Assembly: GCF_023100805.1 (NCBI RefSeq)
Contig: NZ_CP095855.1
Coordinates: 4,877,001-4,941,000, forward strand
Reading direction: 5' to 3'
DNA from: Chitinophaga filiformis
GTDB taxonomy: Bacteria; Bacteroidota; Bacteroidia; Chitinophagales; Chitinophagaceae
DNA length: 64,000 bases
Notes under the pieces: model-generated
Database searches by the model: none
The model's input: only the letters and a program-made list of their open reading frames with translations
What the model was told of the DNA's origin: nothing
Made by a program: the position numbers and the translations under genes
Shown: one piece after another, positions 38,303 to 47,600 of the stretch
Layout: every line of letters begins with the position of its first letter
How positions within the stretch are numbered: the stretch's first letter is position 1

Positions 38303-39526
38303 TTATTTAGATTGTTCCAGTGCCTGAAGAATATCTTCCAGTATATCCTGTACATTTTCCAATCCTACAGAGATGCGGATCATTCCGGGGGTAATACCCA
38401 CTTTTGCACGTTCCTGGTCAGTCAGTTTGGCGTGGGTGGTGCTGGCGGGATGGGAAGCGATACTTCTGCTGTCGCCCAGGTTAGCGGTGAGGGTCAGCAT
38501 TTTCAGTGCATCCAGGAAGCGGGTACCGCTCTGCAGGCCACCTTTCAGTTCGAAACATACGATACCGCCGCCGCCGCTCATCTGCTTTTTAGCGATAGCA
38601 TATTGCGGGTGGCTTTCCAGCATCGGGTATTTCACCCAGCTGATATGCGGGTTGCCTTCCAGTGCTTTCGCCAGTGTGAAGGCGCTTTCTGAATGGCGGG
38701 CCATACGGATGTGCAATGTTTCCAGGCTTTTGCTCAAAACCCAGGCATTGAACGGAGACATTGCCGGGCCGGTGCTGCGACAGAAGGAATAGATCTCCTT
38801 GATCAGTTCCTTTTTGCCCACTACCACACCTCCGAGTACACGTCCCTGTCCGTCCATCCACTTGGTGGCCGAGTGGGTAACGATATGTGCGCCATCCGCA
38901 ATAGGACGCTGCAGTACCGGTGTGGCAAAGCAGTTGTCTACGTTGAGGATCACATTATGCTTGTTGGCAATATTGGCGAGCAGGCTCATATCTACTATTT
39001 CCAGGCCCGGGTTGGAAGGCGTTTCCACGAAGATCATCTTTGTATTAGGCCTGATCAGCGCTTCAACGGTTTCGGGTTTGTTGATATCGAAATAGCTGTA
39101 TTCAATACCCCACTTAGGGAGGAATTTAGTGATGACGGTATGGGTAGACCCAAAGATAGAGCTGGCGGATATCAGGTGATCGCCGGCATTCATCAGGGCC
39201 ATAAAGCTTGCAAACACCGCACTCATACCGGAAGCAGTAGCATACCCGGCTTCCGCACCTTCCAGGGCACATACTTTCTGTACAAATTCATCCACATTCG
39301 GGTTACTGAAACGGGTGTAGATATTGTTGTCCGTTTCATCCGCGAAGGTGGCGCGCATTTCTTCGGCGCTGTCGTACGTGAAGCTGGAAGTCAGAAAGAG
39401 TGGCGTAGAGTGTTCCATCTGCCAGGTTCTCTCTGTCTGTATCCTTACGGCATTGGTTTCCGGCCGGTATTGGTTTTTCTCCATCGGTTTATGCAGATAT
39501 ATTGAATGATAAGAATAGTTAGCCAT
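38303..39526 (-). CDS. metZ: O-succinyl/O-acetylhomoserine sulfhydrylase, PLP-dependent
   Basis: This trans-sulfuration enzyme makes homocysteine from an activated homoserine and sulfide. The 407 residues are typical of the Cys/Met-metabolism PLP family: YTRFSNPNVDEF, ASGMSAVFA, VETPSNPGLE, and the PLP-binding Lys in HSATKWMDGQG (K222). The start at 39526 is uncertain; M15 (39484) also fits the family N-terminus. It is 45 bp downstream of osmC, probably in one transcript, and near metX, which supplies acetyl-homoserine. The best-supported call is MetZ/MetY; cystathionine gamma-synthase is less likely. Confidence 0.88.
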   Translation of the reverse strand: MANYSYHSIYLHKPMEKNQYRPETNAVRIQTERTWQMEHSTPLFLTSSFTYDSAEEMRATFADETDNNIYTRFSNPNVDEFVQKVCALEGAEAGYATASGMSAVFASFMALMNAGDHLISASSIFGSTHTVITKFLPKWGIEYSYFDINKPETVEALIRPNTKMIFVETPSNPGLEIVDMSLLANIANKHNVILNVDNCFATPVLQRPIADGAHIVTHSATKWMDGQGRVLGGVVVGKKELIKEIYSFCRSTGPAMSPFNAWVLSKSLETLHIRMARHSESAFTLAKALEGNPHISWVKYPMLESHPQYAIAKKQMSGGGGIVCFELKGGLQSGTRFLDALKMLTLTANLGDSRSIASHPASTTHAKLTDQERAKVGITPGMIRISVGLENVQDILEDILQALEQSK

Positions 39527-39571
39527 TCAGGTTTCATATACCTGTCCGGCGCCTGTTATCAGGAGATGCGG

Positions 39572-39991
39572 TTACCCGTTCACCCTTGTTTCCCAGGTGA
39601 GGTCCCCTCCTGCCCTACGCAGGGTTTCCGCAACGGAGCAGTATTTAGTCATGGACAGTTCCACGGCGCGGGCTGCTTTATCGGGATCAATATCGCCGCT
39701 GAGATGAAATATCACGTGTACCTTTTCCCAGATGGAAGGTTCTTTACCTTTTTCCCTTTCCCCGTCAATCTCTATACGGAAATCGGTCAGTTCCTGGCGT
39801 TGTTTCTTCAGGATCATGGCCACATCAATGGCAGAACAACCACCCAGTCCCATCAGGAGCATCTGCATAGGTCTTACGCCATTGTTCTTTCCGCCGTTCT
39901 CCACGGAAGAATCCATTAATACCTTGTGTCCGTTCTGGTCAACTGCTTCCATGTTGAACGCATCATCTATTCTCTGTAGTGATATCTTCAT
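39572..39991 (-). CDS. OsmC/Ohr-family protein
   Basis: The 139-residue protein has the OsmC fold signatures GLGGCSAIDV (first Cys at about 52) and MTKYCSVAETL (second Cys at about 117), the two cysteines that reduce organic peroxides in this family. It is the first gene of an operon with metZ and is transcribed from a consensus promoter. The link with sulfur metabolism suggests a thiol- or peroxide-related job, but this subfamily's substrate is unknown. Confidence 0.88.
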   Translation of the reverse strand: MKISLQRIDDAFNMEAVDQNGHKVLMDSSVENGGKNNGVRPMQMLLMGLGGCSAIDVAMILKKQRQELTDFRIEIDGEREKGKEPSIWEKVHVIFHLSGDIDPDKAARAVELSMTKYCSVAETLRRAGGDLTWETRVNG

Positions 39992-40010
39992 TTGTAGCTA
40001 AATTATTTAT

Positions 40011-40042
40011 CAAAGATACTTCTCCCCGATGCAAATCCCAAA
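40011..40042 (-). promoter_or_regulatory. Consensus promoter of osmC-metZ
   Basis: On the minus strand TTTG (40039-40042) is followed after exactly 20 nt by TATCTTTG (40011-40018). All fixed positions of the Bacteroidota consensus match. The leader before the osmC ATG is about 13 nt. Confidence 0.8.
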
Positions 40043-40087
40043 TGCCCCCTTACCTCAAGGTCATTATGCATTAAGCATTTTTTAACT

Positions 40088-40095
40088 TAGCTTTG
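40088..40095 (+). promoter_or_regulatory. -7 element of the metX promoter
   Basis: TAGCTTTG is a perfect TAnnTTTG, 19 nt before the TTG start of metX. The -33 box is not evident. No SAM-II or other SAM riboswitch pattern could be seen in the 123-bp metX/osmC spacer. Confidence 0.5.
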
Positions 40096-40114
40096 CGCAA
40101 ATTTTTCAGGGGCA

Positions 40115-41131
40115 TTGACAGTACATAACTTCCATCATAAACAGCCATTTACCTTAGAATCCGGCGCAGTACTGCCGGAATTGCACGTTGCATATCATAC
40201 TTATGGCACCTTGAACAGTACAGGCAGCAATGTGGTATGGATCTGTCATGCCCTGACGGCCAACGCTGACGTGATGGACTGGTGGAAGGGGCTGATAGGG
40301 CCTGGCCAGGCGATCGATCCTGAAAAAGACTTTATTGTCTGCGCCAATATCCTGGGCTCCTGTTATGGCAGCTCCGGACCGCTTTCCCACAATCCTGTTA
40401 CCGGCAAGCCCTATTTCCATTCCTTCCCGAAGATCACCATACGGGATATGGTAAATGCGCACGTATTGCTGCGGAAACACCTGGGCGTTCAACAGGTAAA
40501 ATTACTGCTGGGCGGATCTATGGGTGGTTACCAGGCCCTGGAATGGGCATTACTGGAACCGGCCATCATCTCCCGTCTCGGCCTGCTCTGTACCGGCGCC
40601 TCAGAAAGTGCCTGGAGTATCGCCATTCATACAGCCCAGCGGCTCGCTATTGAAGCCGACAATACCTGGCAGGAAGATAGTTACGCCGCAGGCGCCAAAG
40701 GCCTGAAAGCAGCCCGTGCGATCGGCATGCTGACCTACCGCAACTACCAGACCTTTGTACGTACACAATCGGACCCTGACAATGAAAAGACCGATCATTT
40801 CAGGGCTTCTTCGTATATCGAATACCAGGGCGACAAACTGGTGAAACGTTTCAATGCCCAATCTTACTGGTTGCTTTCCAAGGCAATGGACAGTCACAAT
40901 ATATCCCGCGGACGCAATACAGACCTGGCGGGAGCGCTGGCCCTCATAACCCAGCCGTCGCTGATCGTGGGTATCACCAGCGATATTCTTTGTCCGCCGG
41001 AGGAACAGCTGTTCCTCTCCCAACACATCCCACAGGCCACCTATCATGAGATAGATTCTACCTACGGCCATGATGGGTTCCTTATTGAATTTGAAAAGAT
41101 CAACCGGATATTACAAGACTGGATGTGCTAG
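40115..41131 (+). CDS. metX: Homoserine O-acetyltransferase
   Basis: MetX transfers an acyl group to homoserine in methionine synthesis. The 338-residue alpha/beta hydrolase has the family N-terminus (FTLESGAVLPELHVAYHTYG), CHALTANADVMDWW, the nucleophile in GGSMGGYQALEW (S135), an Asp in GITSDILCPPEEQ (D290) and the catalytic His in YGHDGFLIE (H319). The start is TTG: the frame has a stop at 40088-40090 and no upstream ATG, and translation from TTG gives the family N-terminus. It is divergent from osmC-metZ, whose MetZ uses its product. Confidence 0.92.
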   Translation: MTVHNFHHKQPFTLESGAVLPELHVAYHTYGTLNSTGSNVVWICHALTANADVMDWWKGLIGPGQAIDPEKDFIVCANILGSCYGSSGPLSHNPVTGKPYFHSFPKITIRDMVNAHVLLRKHLGVQQVKLLLGGSMGGYQALEWALLEPAIISRLGLLCTGASESAWSIAIHTAQRLAIEADNTWQEDSYAAGAKGLKAARAIGMLTYRNYQTFVRTQSDPDNEKTDHFRASSYIEYQGDKLVKRFNAQSYWLLSKAMDSHNISRGRNTDLAGALALITQPSLIVGITSDILCPPEEQLFLSQHIPQATYHEIDSTYGHDGFLIEFEKINRILQDWMC

Positions 41132-41135
41132 GCAC

Positions 41136-41286
41136 AACGCAATCCAGGGTTATACCGAACGTACCCGCGTGTAACGCAATCCGGGGTTACGCCGAACGCG
41201 CCCACGTGTGACGTACACCCGGGGTTATCACCCCGGGCTACAAACATTACGACTCCTGACGGAGTCGATCGACGTTTTGTTGCCAG
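41136..41286. repeat. Tandem 151-bp repeat, unit 1 (with two-hairpin element copy 3)
   Basis: The unit begins with two 37-bp sub-repeats (41137 and 41174) and a third degenerate one (41211) that runs into the two-hairpin element: hairpin 1 at 41218-41237 (CCCGGGG-TTATCA-CCCCGGG), linker CTACAAACATTA, hairpin 2 at 41250-41267 (CGACTCC-TGAC-GGAGTCG) and a GACGTTTTGTT tail. A second copy starts 162 bp further on. It begins 4 bp after the metX stop. Confidence 0.9.
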
Positions 41287-41297
41287 ATTAACCATGT

Positions 41298-41448
41298 AAC
41301 GCAATCCGGGGTTATACCGAACGTACCCGCGTGTGACGCAATCCGGGGTTACGCCGAACGCGCCCGCGTGTGACGTACACCCGGGGTTATCACCCCGGGC
41401 TACAAACATTACGACTCCTGACGGAGTCGATCGACGTTTTGTTGCCAG
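41298..41448. repeat. Tandem 151-bp repeat, unit 2 (with two-hairpin element copy 4)
   Basis: It differs from unit 1 at three positions only (all A/G) and is separated from it by 11 bp. Hairpins lie at 41380-41399 and 41412-41429. The high identity points to a recent duplication. The minus-strand frame across both units is a by-product of the repeat, not a gene. Confidence 0.9.
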
Positions 41449-41470
41449 TATCCGGCACACAGGTCCGCCA

Positions 41471-41560
41471 GAGATTCGGTCGACCTAGCCTCATCCTCCC
41501 TTAATCTTCCGTTCTGGAACGGAGCTTTAAGGGAGGATGAGGCTAGGTCGACCGAATCTC
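41471..41560. repeat. 90-nt palindrome with 34-bp perfect arms
   Basis: Arms 41471-41504 and 41527-41560 are perfect inverted copies; the 22-nt centre holds a further 7-bp stem (TCCGTTC-TG-GAACGGA). As RNA or cruciform it forms a stem of more than 40 bp. There is no T-tract on either side, so it is not a usual terminator. It ends 169 bp before the next gene. Confidence 0.9.
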
Positions 41561-41643
41561 AACTATATCTCTACCTGCTCAAAGCCGGCGTAACCCGCTT
41601 CCCCGAAGCTCCTCTTTCCCCCTGCAACACCTCTGCCCCGCAG

Positions 41644-41679
41644 TTAAAATCCGATTAAAATGGCCTTAAACTTCCTTAA
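41644..41679 (+). promoter_or_regulatory. TTAA direct repeats upstream of the efflux operon
   Basis: TTAA occurs at 41644, 41655, 41666 and 41676, spaced 11, 11 and 10 bp; the last two are part of CCTTAA boxes. The block lies 29 bp before the -7 box at 41708. The spacing by one helical turn fits tandem binding of an OmpR-family regulator and resembles the repeats upstream of the mini-adaptor. Confidence 0.45.
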
Positions 41680-41707
41680 GGCAGGACATTATCTACATAC
41701 CCAAATA

Positions 41708-41715
41708 TATATTTG
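41708..41715 (+). promoter_or_regulatory. -7 element of the efflux operon promoter
   Basis: TATATTTG is a perfect TAnnTTTG 14 nt before the ATG at 41729. There is no TTTG at -33; the TTAA repeats lie in that area, as expected for an activator-dependent promoter. Confidence 0.5.
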
Positions 41716-41728
41716 TATCAGAAATACT

Positions 41729-42097
41729 ATGATCAGGCTTTTTGCATACATATTACTCTTTATTCACATCAACACGACGATGTTCATCCCGGTAACGGAT
41801 GAGAAAGACGTATATGATGCCTGCGGACGCCAGGTCAATGACATCAATACATTTTTCGAGCTGATCAACGATGTCATGCTGGGCAATACGGATGTATCCG
41901 GACAGGATGAAGATGACGACCATGCACATTACTTTACAGGTGACGGCATTACCATTTATCTTCCTAATGTACAGCAGGTAGTTCTCAACAGGGAGGAACC
42001 ATCCACTACTGATCTGGCAATTGCTTATCCCCGGGCGCTGGTGCAGAAGATCAGCACCGTAGCTTACGATATTCTCACGCCCCCACCCAAGGCATAA
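41729..42097 (+). CDS. Unknown secreted protein leading the metal efflux operon
   Basis: The 122-residue protein starts at the ATG at 41729, just after the -7 box; an upstream in-frame TTAA-rich extension would precede the promoter. A hydrophobic N-terminus (1-20, LFAYILLFIHINTTMFI) suggests export or anchoring. Residues 59-67 form an acidic/His cluster (DEDDDHAH) that could bind metal. No family is recognised. It is followed by the TolC-like gene after 139 bp. A metal-binding accessory of the efflux system is a guess from position and composition. Confidence 0.6.
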   Translation: MIRLFAYILLFIHINTTMFIPVTDEKDVYDACGRQVNDINTFFELINDVMLGNTDVSGQDEDDDHAHYFTGDGITIYLPNVQQVVLNREEPSTTDLAIAYPRALVQKISTVAYDILTPPPKA

Positions 42098-42236
42098 TAT
42101 CCACATTTACTATTAAGATCTCCGCATGCGAGTACCTATGGCAGTCTTCAATGGCTGGCTATAAACCTTTATGTGCCTGTATTGTTGATCTCTTCATAAA
42201 CTATTTCATACAAATATTATAAATAAACGATTCTAT

Positions 42237-43535
42237 ATGTCTAGTAAGGACTTTAATGTAGCATCACTTTTCCGGATCCTTACCTGCTGTCTGTTATTGC
42301 TTGCTGCCGGTATTTCAGCCAAAGCGCAGGATACCTTGCACATCAGTCTCCAGGATGCAGAGAAACAGTTCCTCGAAAGGAACCTGCAGCTGCTGGCGGA
42401 AAAGTATAATGTCTCTATCGCAAAGGCACAGATCATTCAGGCCCGGTTGTACAACAATCCTAACCTTACACTCAGTGGCAACCTATATAATCCTGACAGG
42501 AAAAAATTCTTCGATATCAGTAATCAGACCGGCCAGTACGAAATTGGCGTACAGCAGCTGATCTCCCTGGCGGGGAAAAGGAACAAGCAGGTACGGCTGG
42601 CGCGCACCAATGCAGATATGGCGGAGAATGCTTTCTTCGATCTGCTGCGTACACTCAGGTTCACCCTGCGTAGTAACTTCTACCAGGCATATTACCTCCA
42701 GAGTTCTATAAAAGCATATGATGTACAGATCGCATCACTTGAAAAAATGGATGCTACTTACAAAGATCTGCAGCAAAGAGGATTGGTGACACTCAAGGAT
42801 GCGGTACGCTTACGCTCTTTGTTGTATAGCCTGAGGGCAGACCGTACCAATATGCTGAACCAGGTCAATGACCTCGAGGCAGAACTGCAATTGTTGCTGC
42901 AGAACAATCATTCCTGGTTTGCGCCTGATATACCGGACAATGCCATCGCCGGCATTCCTGAAGTAAGGCAAACCAGCTTGCAAAGCCTCGTGGACAGCGC
43001 CTATGCTAATCGTCAGGACCTGCAGCTGGCTCAGAATAACCTGCTGTACAACCAGCAGAACTACAGTCTGCAGAAAGCCATCGCTGTACCCGATCTTACA
43101 CTGGGCGCCAGCTTCGATAAAAGGGGCAGTTTTGTGAATAACGCCTCCTTCCTGAACCTCGGTATCGACCTTCCCTTCTTCAACCGCAACCAGGGAAATA
43201 TCAAGGCGGCAAAGTTCAGTGTTGACCAGACCAAACTGCTGGTACAGCAACAGACACAGGCCGTTGAGAATGAGGTACAGACAGCCTACGTAAAAGCTAT
43301 TAATACCGATAAGATGCTGGAATCTGTAGATCCCGCATTCCGCGGACAGTTTGAGCAACTGCTGCATAGTATTACAGACAATTTTATGAAGAAGAATATC
43401 AGCCTCCTGGAACTCACAGACTTCTATGATTCCTATAAAGAGAACATCCTTCAGCTGAACCAGTTGCAGAATGACAGGATGCAGGCAATTGAAACACTCA
43501 ACTTCGCGATCGGTAAAACTTTGTTCAATAAATAA
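42237..43535 (+). CDS. TolC-family outer membrane efflux protein
   Basis: The 432-residue protein has a signal peptide (to about residue 30, AKAQ) and two outer-membrane-efflux-protein repeats rich in coiled-coil helices (QDAEKQFLERNLQLLAEKYNVSI, QAKFS-like segment AAKFSVDQTKLLVQQQ). It forms the trimeric exit duct of an RND tripartite pump of the CusC/CzcC type. The adaptor gene follows after 17 bp. Confidence 0.9.
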   Translation: MSSKDFNVASLFRILTCCLLLLAAGISAKAQDTLHISLQDAEKQFLERNLQLLAEKYNVSIAKAQIIQARLYNNPNLTLSGNLYNPDRKKFFDISNQTGQYEIGVQQLISLAGKRNKQVRLARTNADMAENAFFDLLRTLRFTLRSNFYQAYYLQSSIKAYDVQIASLEKMDATYKDLQQRGLVTLKDAVRLRSLLYSLRADRTNMLNQVNDLEAELQLLLQNNHSWFAPDIPDNAIAGIPEVRQTSLQSLVDSAYANRQDLQLAQNNLLYNQQNYSLQKAIAVPDLTLGASFDKRGSFVNNASFLNLGIDLPFFNRNQGNIKAAKFSVDQTKLLVQQQTQAVENEVQTAYVKAINTDKMLESVDPAFRGQFEQLLHSITDNFMKKNISLLELTDFYDSYKENILQLNQLQNDRMQAIETLNFAIGKTLFNK

Positions 43536-43552
43536 TAATAACAGCAATAGTC

Positions 43553-44632
43553 ATGAAATCTTTTATCATATATACGCTTCCCTTTGCCTTAGTATGCATG
43601 CTGTCTGCCTGCGGCTCACATGAACCGGAAGTAAAAAAAGATGATCCTGTCATCTCCGACAGCCTGTTCAAACATGTGGAAACTGCCGCAGCAACGATGG
43701 AAGAACCCTCAGAGAATGTTAAACTGAATGGTAAGATCCAACCTGATGAAAGCAAGGAATCCAAGGTCTATGCACTGGTAAGCGGTAAGATCAGGAGTGT
43801 ACAGGTGGAGCTGGGCGACTATGTGAAACAGGGGCAGATACTGGCAGTACTACAGAGCTCTGAAGTGGCCGGTATCTCGAATGATGTATCTATCGCGGAA
43901 TCCAGCGTTGAAATGGCGAAGAAGAATATGGAGACACAGAAATCCCTCTTCGAAGGCAATCTGGCTACACAGCAGGATTACCTGGCTGCCCAGATAGAAT
44001 ATAAGAAAGCACAGTCTGAGCTGAACAGGGCCCGCCAGGTAGCCAATATCACCGGCGCCAGCAGCGCTGCTTATACACTGAAAGCGCCCATCAGCGGTTA
44101 TGTGATCGAAAAGAACATCTCCAGCAATTCTGAAGTACGCCAGGACAATAGTAATGCACTGTTCACAATTGCCGATCTTTCTACCGTATGGATCATTGCC
44201 AATGTATATGAATCAGACATTGCGAACATCCGCCTTGGCGACGAGGTGAAGGTCAAGACCCTGGCCAATCCGGAGAAAGAATACCTGGGTAAGATAGACA
44301 AGGTGTACAATGTACTGGATCCGGCCAACCGCACTATGCAGGTACGTATCAGTATGCCGAATGCCAGCGGTGAACTGAAACCTGAAATGTTTGCCACGGT
44401 GAAGGTGAGCGCTAAACCTACGGGGGCTATCCTCAGTATTCCTGCCAAAGCAATAGTGATGGACAACAGTAAACAGTATGTGATCGTAAAGAAAGCTACT
44501 GGGCTTGAAATACGGGAGATCAACCTGCTGCGCAGGATCGAGGGCCGGGCATTCATTACCGGTCTGCAGGAAGGTGAACAGGTGGTAACCAGTTCACAGG
44601 TCTTTATTTATGATGCCCTTAACCTTAACTAG
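43553..44632 (+). CDS. RND efflux periplasmic adaptor lipoprotein, CusB/CzcB-like
   Basis: The 359-residue membrane-fusion protein has a lipobox with Cys20 (MLSAC). All adaptor parts are present: lipoyl half-motifs (ALVSGKIRSVQVELGDYVKQGQ and TLKAPISGYVIEKN), an alpha-hairpin (about 115-165), a beta-barrel (TVWIIANVYESDIANIRLGDEV) and a membrane-proximal domain (VIVKKATGLEIREI). It bridges the RND pump and the TolC-like duct. It is the intact counterpart of the mini-adaptor at 32.2 kb. Confidence 0.92.
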   Translation: MKSFIIYTLPFALVCMLSACGSHEPEVKKDDPVISDSLFKHVETAAATMEEPSENVKLNGKIQPDESKESKVYALVSGKIRSVQVELGDYVKQGQILAVLQSSEVAGISNDVSIAESSVEMAKKNMETQKSLFEGNLATQQDYLAAQIEYKKAQSELNRARQVANITGASSAAYTLKAPISGYVIEKNISSNSEVRQDNSNALFTIADLSTVWIIANVYESDIANIRLGDEVKVKTLANPEKEYLGKIDKVYNVLDPANRTMQVRISMPNASGELKPEMFATVKVSAKPTGAILSIPAKAIVMDNSKQYVIVKKATGLEIREINLLRRIEGRAFITGLQEGEQVVTSSQVFIYDALNLN

Positions 44633-44646
44633 CCAAGCCGGATCTC

Positions 44647-47600
44647 ATGCAGAAAATAATAAAATCAGTCATTGCCTTTTCGCTGAAGAACAGGCTCTTT
44701 ATAGGTTTTGCGACCGTAGTCCTCATTATATGGGGCGTCATCGCATTCAGAAATATACCCATTGAAGCATTCCCGGATGTAACGAATACACAGATCACCA
44801 TCATCACACAATGGCCGGGCAGAAGTGCAGAGGAAGTAGAGAAGTTCGTGACCGTTCCTATCGAGATAGCCATGAACCCCGTACAGAAGAAAACCTCTGT
44901 ACGTTCTACCACCGTATTTGGCCTGTCTGTAGTGAAGGTGATCTTTGATGATAATGTAGACGATCCTTTTGCGCGCCAGCAGGTCAATAACCTACTGCGC
45001 GACGTGGAACTGCCGGAAGGCGCTGAACCGGATGTGCAGCCGCCTACGGGGCCTACAGGAGAGATATTCCGTTACACGCTGGAAAGTAAGACGAAAACAG
45101 TAAAGGAACTTAAAACATTACAGGACTGGGTGATAGAACGCCGTTTACTGAATGTGCCCGGCGTGGGTGATGTGGTAAGCTTTGGCGGTGAGGTGAAGAC
45201 CTACGAGATCACTGTCAATCCGCAGAAACTGGCGTCCTACGATATTACGCCACTGGATGTTTACAGTGCTATCTCCAAAAGTAATATCAATGTTGGCGGC
45301 GATGTGATCGTCGATAATTCACAGGCCTATGTGGTACGTGGCATCGGTTTGCTGAACAACGAGGAAGAGATAGGCAATATCATTGTCGACAATATCAACA
45401 ATACCCCTATCCTGGTGAAAGATATTGCCCAGGTATCCGTATCTGCGCTGCCCCGCCTTGGACAGGTAGGCCGCGACAAGCAGAATGATGTGGTGGAAGG
45501 TATTATCGTGATGCGTAAGGGAGAAAACCCCAGTGAGGTGATCAAGCGTGTAGAAGAAAGGATCAATTATCTGAATGAAAAGGTGCTGCCTTCCGACGTG
45601 AAGATCAATACGTTCTACAACCGCGACAACCTCATAGAATTTGCCACACATACGGTATTGCATAACATGCTGGAGGGGATCATCTTCGTAACGGTGATCG
45701 TATTCCTGTTCATGGCCGACTGGCGCACCACCGTCATCGTAGCCATTGTGATCCCGCTGGCGCTCTTGTTTGCCTTTATCTGCCTGACACTCAAAGGCAT
45801 GTCTGCCAACCTGCTATCGATGGGGGCGATAGACTTCGGTATCATCATTGACGGCGCGGTCGTGATGGTAGAGGGTATCTTTGTATTACTCGACCATAAG
45901 CAGCACCAGATGGGCATGGAACGCTTTAATAAGCTTTCTAAACTGGGACTGATCAAAAATACCGGCGGAGAGCTGGGTAAGGCTATTTTCTTCTCCAAAC
46001 TGATCATCATAGCCGGTCTGCTGCCGATCTTCTCTTTTGAGAAAGTGGAAGGTAAGATGTTCTCTCCCCTGGCATGGACACTGGGTTTTGCACTGTTGGG
46101 AGCATTGGTGCTGACACTGACGCTGATTCCCCTGTTAAGTAGTATCCTGTTGAAGAAGAATGTACGGGAGAAACATAATATCTTTGTAGAAGCCATCACC
46201 AATGGTGTGATGAAACTTTTTTCACGTACCTACCGGCATAAGCGTATCACGCTCATTATCGCGACAGCACTGGTGGCTGTAGGGTTGTTCATGTTCAGGT
46301 TCCTGGGAACGGAATTCCTGCCGGAACTGGATGAAGGAGCGATCTACATTCGTGCTACCTGCCCATTGAGCGTATCGCTGGACGAATCTAAAGCATTGGC
46401 TAACAAGATGCGCCGCATTATCCTGGCCTTCCCGGAAGTGAAACAGGTAATGTCGCAGACAGGCCGGCCGAATGACGGTACAGACGCCACAGGCTTCTAT
46501 AACATTGAATTCCATGTAGATATCTATCCGAAGAAACAATGGAAAAGCGGTATGTCTAAAGAGGAGCTGATCGATAAGATGCAGCAACAGTTGGCAGTAT
46601 ACCCGGGGGTGAACCTGAACTTCTCCCAACCTATCATGGACAATGTGGAAGAAGCGGTATCGGGAGTAAAAGGCTCCCTTTGTGTGAAGATATATGGGGA
46701 CAGCCTTACCTATACGGAGGCGAAGGCTAACCAGGTATATGATATTATGAAGAACATCAAGGGAGTGGAAGATCTGGGCGTGATCAGGAATATTGGTCAA
46801 CCGGAAATGAGAATAGATCTTGATGAAAATAAAATGGCCCTTTATGGCGTTACTACAGCGGACGCGAACGCTATCATTGAAATGGCGATCGGCGGTAAGG
46901 CTATCACGCAGATCTATGAAGGAGAGCGCAAATTCCAATTGCGTTTACGTTATGAAGAGCAATACCGCAACAATGCCGAAGCAATCAGTAATCTGATGGT
47001 CCCTACCCTGCGCGGTGCGCGGGTGCCTATCAAGAACATTGCTACCATTCGTACATTAACAGGGCCCAGTATCATTTTCAGGGACGATAACAGAAGATAT
47101 ACAGCCGTTAAATTTTCCATCCGGGGGCGTGATATGGGTAGCGTTATAGCAGAAGCCCAGGGCAAAGTTGACAAACAGGTGAAACTGGATAAAGGCTACG
47201 AGATGCAGTGGGCGGGTGATTTTGAAAATCAGCAACGAGCAACGAAGCGCCTGACGCAGGTAGTACCTATCAGCCTCCTGATCATCTTCCTGATCCTGTT
47301 CGTCATGTTCGGCAATGTGAAAGATGCCGGTATGGTGTTACTGAACGTGCCATTTGCCATTATCGGGGGAATTGCAGCCTTGCTGATATCAGGGACTAAC
47401 TTCAGTATTTCGGCTGGTATCGGATTTATTGCATTGTTCGGTATCTGTATACAAAACGGGGTGATACTGATATCGGTGTTCAAGAACAACATGCAAATGG
47501 TGAAGCGGCATGAATTTAATCATCACACTCTTGAAATAGCAATACGGGATGGGGTACGCACAAGGGTACGCCCTGTGGTCATGACAGCGTTGATGGCGGC

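Noticed and set aside
39992..40114. SAM-II type riboswitch before metX
   Set aside because: The spacer lacks the conserved SAM-II core and instead holds divergent promoters with very short leaders.
41136..41448. Possible CRISPR array
   Set aside because: The 37-bp sub-repeats are directly adjacent without unique spacers and there are no cas genes.
41128..41460. 110-codon minus-strand frame with a duplicated sequence
   Set aside because: It is encoded by the two tandem repeat units and their hairpins; the composition is unlike protein and the element is non-coding elsewhere.
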